Source of the DNA: Corallibacter vietnamensis
GTDB taxonomy: Bacteria; Bacteroidota; Bacteroidia; Flavobacteriales; Flavobacteriaceae
Length of the DNA stretch: 64,000 nt
Reading direction: 5' to 3'
NCBI RefSeq assembly: GCF_039537875.1
Contig: NZ_BAABBI010000001.1
Location: 806,001-870,000 of the forward strand
Shown: positions 60,897 through 64,000 of the stretch, one piece after another
How the letters are laid out: every line of letters begins with the position of its first letter
How positions within the stretch are numbered: the stretch's first letter is position 1
Program-made: the position numbers and the translations under genes
Notes under the pieces: generated by a model
What the model saw: only the letters and a program-made list of their open reading frames with translations
What the model was told of the DNA's origin: nothing
Databases searched by the model: none

Positions 60897-63800
60897 TTAT
60901 TTGGTTAATATAATAAGCTGATTGTTTTCAAGTGTTTTTGTAAAATTACTAGTGTTTATTTTTGGGTATAGTAAACAACTTTGTTTAAGTAAAATAATGC
61001 ATGTAACAGATTCTTTTAGTACCGATTCTATTTCTAATTCAGATATGTCATCTGTATTTATAATAATCGTGTTTGCCTCAATATTTAACATGTCACTAAA
61101 AGAGTTTGTAAACTGTATCTTACTGTGATTGTTGCTAATATAACAGTTTTTTGCTATTGCTCGTTTTTGAGTGTCTTCAATAAGTGTTGTTATGCTTCTA
61201 TCAGGGCTATCAAGAGAAAGTAAAAAATCTAATTGTCCGTTATCTTTAGAAATATGCAGAATACGGTCTCTTTTACCAACAGTATCAATAATTTTTTTGT
61301 AATCACTTTTGTAAGTGTTTAGGTCTTGCTTTATGTCTTTAAGATAGTTTGAGCCTTTGTATCTAAAATCCTCAAGAATTACATTGTGAAAATAAGTGTC
61401 ATTTTCTAGGCGTTTTCTAATGTCTTGAAATTTTTGTTTAAAGTACGTACTTATGTTTTTGGTTGTTTCTTTTGTTGTTTCTCCAAAAAATTGAGAGTCA
61501 CCATACTGTATTCTTTTAAGAATTTCTACCGTTAATGTACCGCGTTTTATAACAAAACGCCCTTTGGGTAAAATTTCAGAGTTTCCATGAATAACAACAG
61601 GTACAATGTCTAATTTAAACTGTTCAGCCAAATAAAAAGCACCTTTATGAAAACGACGAATTTTATTAGTATACGATCGTGTTCCTTCTGGGAACGCCAT
61701 TAACGAATAGCCTTGATCTACTTTTTTCTGTAAATGAGCAACACCATTTTCTATACCACTAGAAACAGGGTAAAAACCAACAAGTCTTACGGCTTTTCCG
61801 AATATAGGGGAGTTGTATACCCAATCATTAACCAAGAAAATAATTTTTGGGTGAAGCATTCCTATAGCCAGAATATCAAGAAACGAAGTGTGATTGGCAA
61901 TCATTACACATTGTTTGTCAAAAGTTTCTTTGTGGTTGTTTATGACTTTAGTTTTGACATATGGATACGAATCTAAAACAGACTTCATGAATTTTGACAT
62001 AACACCATGAAACCAAGCCATTTTTTTCTTCATGCTTACAGGAACAACCTTAATGATGATGACACCAATAATAGATAAAACCAAGCCGCCAAGACCATAA
62101 TAAGTAAATGAAATGGTAGATTGAATAAGTAGTAATAGCGGATACGGTTTTTTGTTTTTTGATCCTATAAGAAGTTTAAAAAGTACAGGCTGTATAATAA
62201 ATGAAATTGTTATTGCAGATAATATCCCTACAATAGAAACTAAAGACATTGTGTATAATGCAGGATGCTTTGCTAATATAAGTACGCCAACACCCAATAT
62301 AGTTGTGATAACAGATAGTATAATAGATGTTTTATGTGTAGGTAATGCTGTTTCCCCAGTACGGTATTCGTGTAATAAACCGTTTGTGATAAAAATGCAG
62401 TAATCAACACCTAACCCAAAAATAAAGGTTGATATAATAATATTAAAAATATTAAACTCTATACCAAAAAGCCCCATTAACCCTATGGTTAAGAACCAAG
62501 TTAAAGCAATAGGAATTGCTGTTACTAGAGTTAAGGAAACACTTCTGTAAAACAACAATAAAATAACCAAAACAACAACAAAGCAATATTGTACCAATCG
62601 GTTAAAATCATCTTTTAAATTTCCTAAAAAAGTTTCATTCATTTGTTGCCTGTCTATGACTAGTACATTAGGTTGGTCTTTAAACGCGTTTACAATATCA
62701 GTAGCTTGTTCTGTACTAACTTTGACAAGCGATGTAACGGTAGTAAAATTGTTTTTTGTTGTTATATAGTCATCAAGAGCAACCATTTTTAATGCATTAT
62801 AATCGCTTATTTGTAATGGAATGAAATCTGATTCTAGTAAGCTGTAAAAGTCATTATGCGTGGTTGGTTTAAAACCAAGCGAAGCGCCATTTTCTATAAG
62901 ACTTGTTTTGGTTTTATTTACTAAAGAATCATTCCAGAACGATTGCCATCTTTGAATGCGGTTTTTTTGTGTAATATCAGATTGCACTAAAGCACCAACC
63001 GAGCTGTAATTTATTATTTGTTTATTTGCTTTAAGTGATTTTAGCGTATTTAAAACTGCATCATTAGCATTTATTGCTTCTTGTTTTGTATTGCCATAAG
63101 ACGCAAGGTAAACCGATTTTGAAGAGACATTAGTAAGTGCATCTAAACGTTTTTGAGCAGCCATTAAAGCTGGCGGTTCGTAATTTAGTTTTGTAATATC
63201 ATGATTGAAAGTTACTTTTTTATAGGTAAATAAACTTACTCCTAAAAGTATGGCTAATACTATAAAACTCCATTTGCTTTTGTGTAACGGAAAAGAAGCA
63301 AGTTTGTCTATAAAGGTGTTTTTTGAGACCTTATTAGGAACATCTTTATAAACTTGCGGAATAAAAATAAGCGCAAAAATTGAAGCGCCAATAACACTTA
63401 TTGCTGCAAAAATGCCTAAATCTTGTAATGCTTGAGATTTTACAAACAACAAGCATAAAAAAGCCAAAGCAGTTGTTAAGCTACTCATTAAAATAGGCTT
63501 GGTGATTTCGTGAAAAAGTGCTTTTACGTTATTATTACTTCGTATGTGTGTTAATACATGCAACGAATAATCTAGTGTTACACCTAGCAAAACAGAACCA
63601 ATACCAAGTGATATAGCAGATATTTTTGTTCGGATTAAAAACAAAAGTGCCACAGCGAGCAAACCACCAAAAATTGTTGGAACAAATAATATAATGGGTA
63701 ACGCAAGCTTTCTATAAAAAACGATAAGAATTATGAGTAAAATACTCATTGCAATGCTTACTGTAAGTTGTATGTCTTTTTTTATTTGTTTAGCATTTTC

Positions 63801-64000
63801 AACAGCTATTAATGCGCCACCAAAGTATTCACTATTTACTTTGGTTTTATACTTATCGTTTAGGTTGTTGTTTATTCGGTATAAAATTTCAGAAAACTTA
63901 CTGTTTTCAGCAGTTTCACTAGATTCATGTGTTGGTGATATAAAAAGAAGCACATGTTTCTTGTCTTTACTTAATAAAAACCCATTGTGTAAACTAAAAG
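60897..64000 (-). CDS. MMPL/RND-type exporter fused to PlsC acyltransferase, 5' end beyond window
   Basis: At least 1033 residues are visible; the frame is open to the right edge, so the start is missing. The first roughly 640 residues are an RND/MMPL lipid exporter: two membrane bundles (ISAISLGIGSVLLGVTLDYSLHVLTHI and FNIIISTFIFGLGVDYCIF are the two hallmark helices) around a periplasmic domain. Residues about 680-860 are a PlsC-type acyltransferase (IANHTSFLDIL, FPEGTRS). The last roughly 150 residues look like a degenerate methyltransferase fold (DRILHISKDNGQLDFLLSL). Such exporter-acyltransferase fusions occur in flexirubin/aryl-polyene clusters and likely acylate and transport the pigment lipid to the outer membrane. 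Confidence 0.85.
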   Translation of the reverse strand, partial: FSLHNGFLLSKDKKHVLLFISPTHESSETAENSKFSEILYRINNNLNDKYKTKVNSEYFGGALIAVENAKQIKKDIQLTVSIAMSILLIILIVFYRKLALPIILFVPTIFGGLLAVALLFLIRTKISAISLGIGSVLLGVTLDYSLHVLTHIRSNNNVKALFHEITKPILMSSLTTALAFLCLLFVKSQALQDLGIFAAISVIGASIFALIFIPQVYKDVPNKVSKNTFIDKLASFPLHKSKWSFIVLAILLGVSLFTYKKVTFNHDITKLNYEPPALMAAQKRLDALTNVSSKSVYLASYGNTKQEAINANDAVLNTLKSLKANKQIINYSSVGALVQSDITQKNRIQRWQSFWNDSLVNKTKTSLIENGASLGFKPTTHNDFYSLLESDFIPLQISDYNALKMVALDDYITTKNNFTTVTSLVKVSTEQATDIVNAFKDQPNVLVIDRQQMNETFLGNLKDDFNRLVQYCFVVVLVILLLFYRSVSLTLVTAIPIALTWFLTIGLMGLFGIEFNIFNIIISTFIFGLGVDYCIFITNGLLHEYRTGETALPTHKTSIILSVITTILGVGVLILAKHPALYTMSLVSIVGILSAITISFIIQPVLFKLLIGSKNKKPYPLLLLIQSTISFTYYGLGGLVLSIIGVIIIKVVPVSMKKKMAWFHGVMSKFMKSVLDSYPYVKTKVINNHKETFDKQCVMIANHTSFLDILAIGMLHPKIIFLVNDWVYNSPIFGKAVRLVGFYPVSSGIENGVAHLQKKVDQGYSLMAFPEGTRSYTNKIRRFHKGAFYLAEQFKLDIVPVVIHGNSEILPKGRFVIKRGTLTVEILKRIQYGDSQFFGETTKETTKNISTYFKQKFQDIRKRLENDTYFHNVILEDFRYKGSNYLKDIKQDLNTYKSDYKKIIDTVGKRDRILHISKDNGQLDFLLSLDSPDRSITTLIEDTQKRAIAKNCYISNNHSKIQFTNSFSDMLNIEANTIIINTDDISELEIESVLKESVTCIILLKQSCLLYPKINTSNFTKTLENNQLIILTK

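Overview
The window reads as a low-GC chromosome of a marine-type Flavobacteriaceae (Bacteroidota). The signs are promoters with the Bacteroidota -7 element TAnnTTTG, a type IX secretion sorting tail on a peptidase, metal ABC permeases with fused DtxR-like tails, a FeoAB locus with a Cys-rich helper, and the edge of what looks like a flexirubin / aryl-polyene pigment cluster.

Layout. (1) 1-15.7 kb: a heme cluster that holds every step of the protoporphyrin branch except glutamate-1-semialdehyde aminotransferase. It has hemB (cut by the window edge), hemF, hemE, a hemC-hemD fusion and hemA on the minus strand. Divergently there are an AraC-type regulator, hemH and hemJ. nhaA, a GNAT acetyltransferase, a MATE exporter, an NtrY-like kinase, an enoyl-CoA hydratase and a radical-SAM protein are interleaved or follow. 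(2) 15.8-20.9 kb: housekeeping genes (Crp-like regulator, HD hydrolase, acyl-ACP desaturase, PlsC, bacilliredoxin, TerB-DnaJ protein). (3) 20.9-31.6 kb: metal homeostasis. A TonB receptor and a TroA-type ABC transporter lie opposite a DtxR/MntR regulator, with one near-perfect palindrome between two divergent -7 boxes. FeoAB with its small Cys-rich protein and a Sco copper chaperone follow. (4) 31.7-35.1 kb: a secreted M1 aminopeptidase and the RseP site-2 protease.

(5) 35.15-55.73 kb: a 20.6 kb genomic island inserted in tRNA-Asn. A 46-bp piece of the tRNA is repeated directly at both ends. A tyrosine recombinase and an excisionase-like protein lie at the right end, and matching GGTTAAAC double boxes lie near both ends. 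Its cargo is on one strand and looks like defence. First comes a DUF262-DUF1524 nuclease-like protein. Next is a long-B-type prokaryotic Argonaute whose PIWI catalytic residues are gone but whose 5'-phosphate pocket is kept; its gene is broken into three reading frames. Then comes an 11-gene block I do not recognise as any named system: a vWA-like lipoprotein, a 3-TM protein, a tubulin/FtsZ-like GTPase, a 1123-aa Hsp70/actin-like ATPase, a membrane coiled-coil protein, a MotA/TolQ-like channel with a very long cytoplasmic tail, a MotB/OmpA-like partner, a transglutaminase-like lipoprotein, an endonuclease/exonuclease/phosphatase-fold lipoprotein and two small unknown proteins. I infer an ion-driven envelope motor coupled to two cytoskeletal-type NTPases and two envelope effectors. 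This is the best candidate for an undescribed system in the window.

(6) 55.8-64 kb: a small membrane protein, then a tightly packed minus-strand operon (CoA-ligase-like enzyme, C45 Ntn-hydrolase lipoprotein, CrtI/RetSat-type oxidoreductase, MMPL exporter fused to an acyltransferase). It resembles the end of a flexirubin / dialkylresorcinol-aryl-polyene cluster and runs off the right edge. No rRNA, CRISPR array or complete insertion sequence was seen. All functional calls come from reading motifs by eye; no database search was run.
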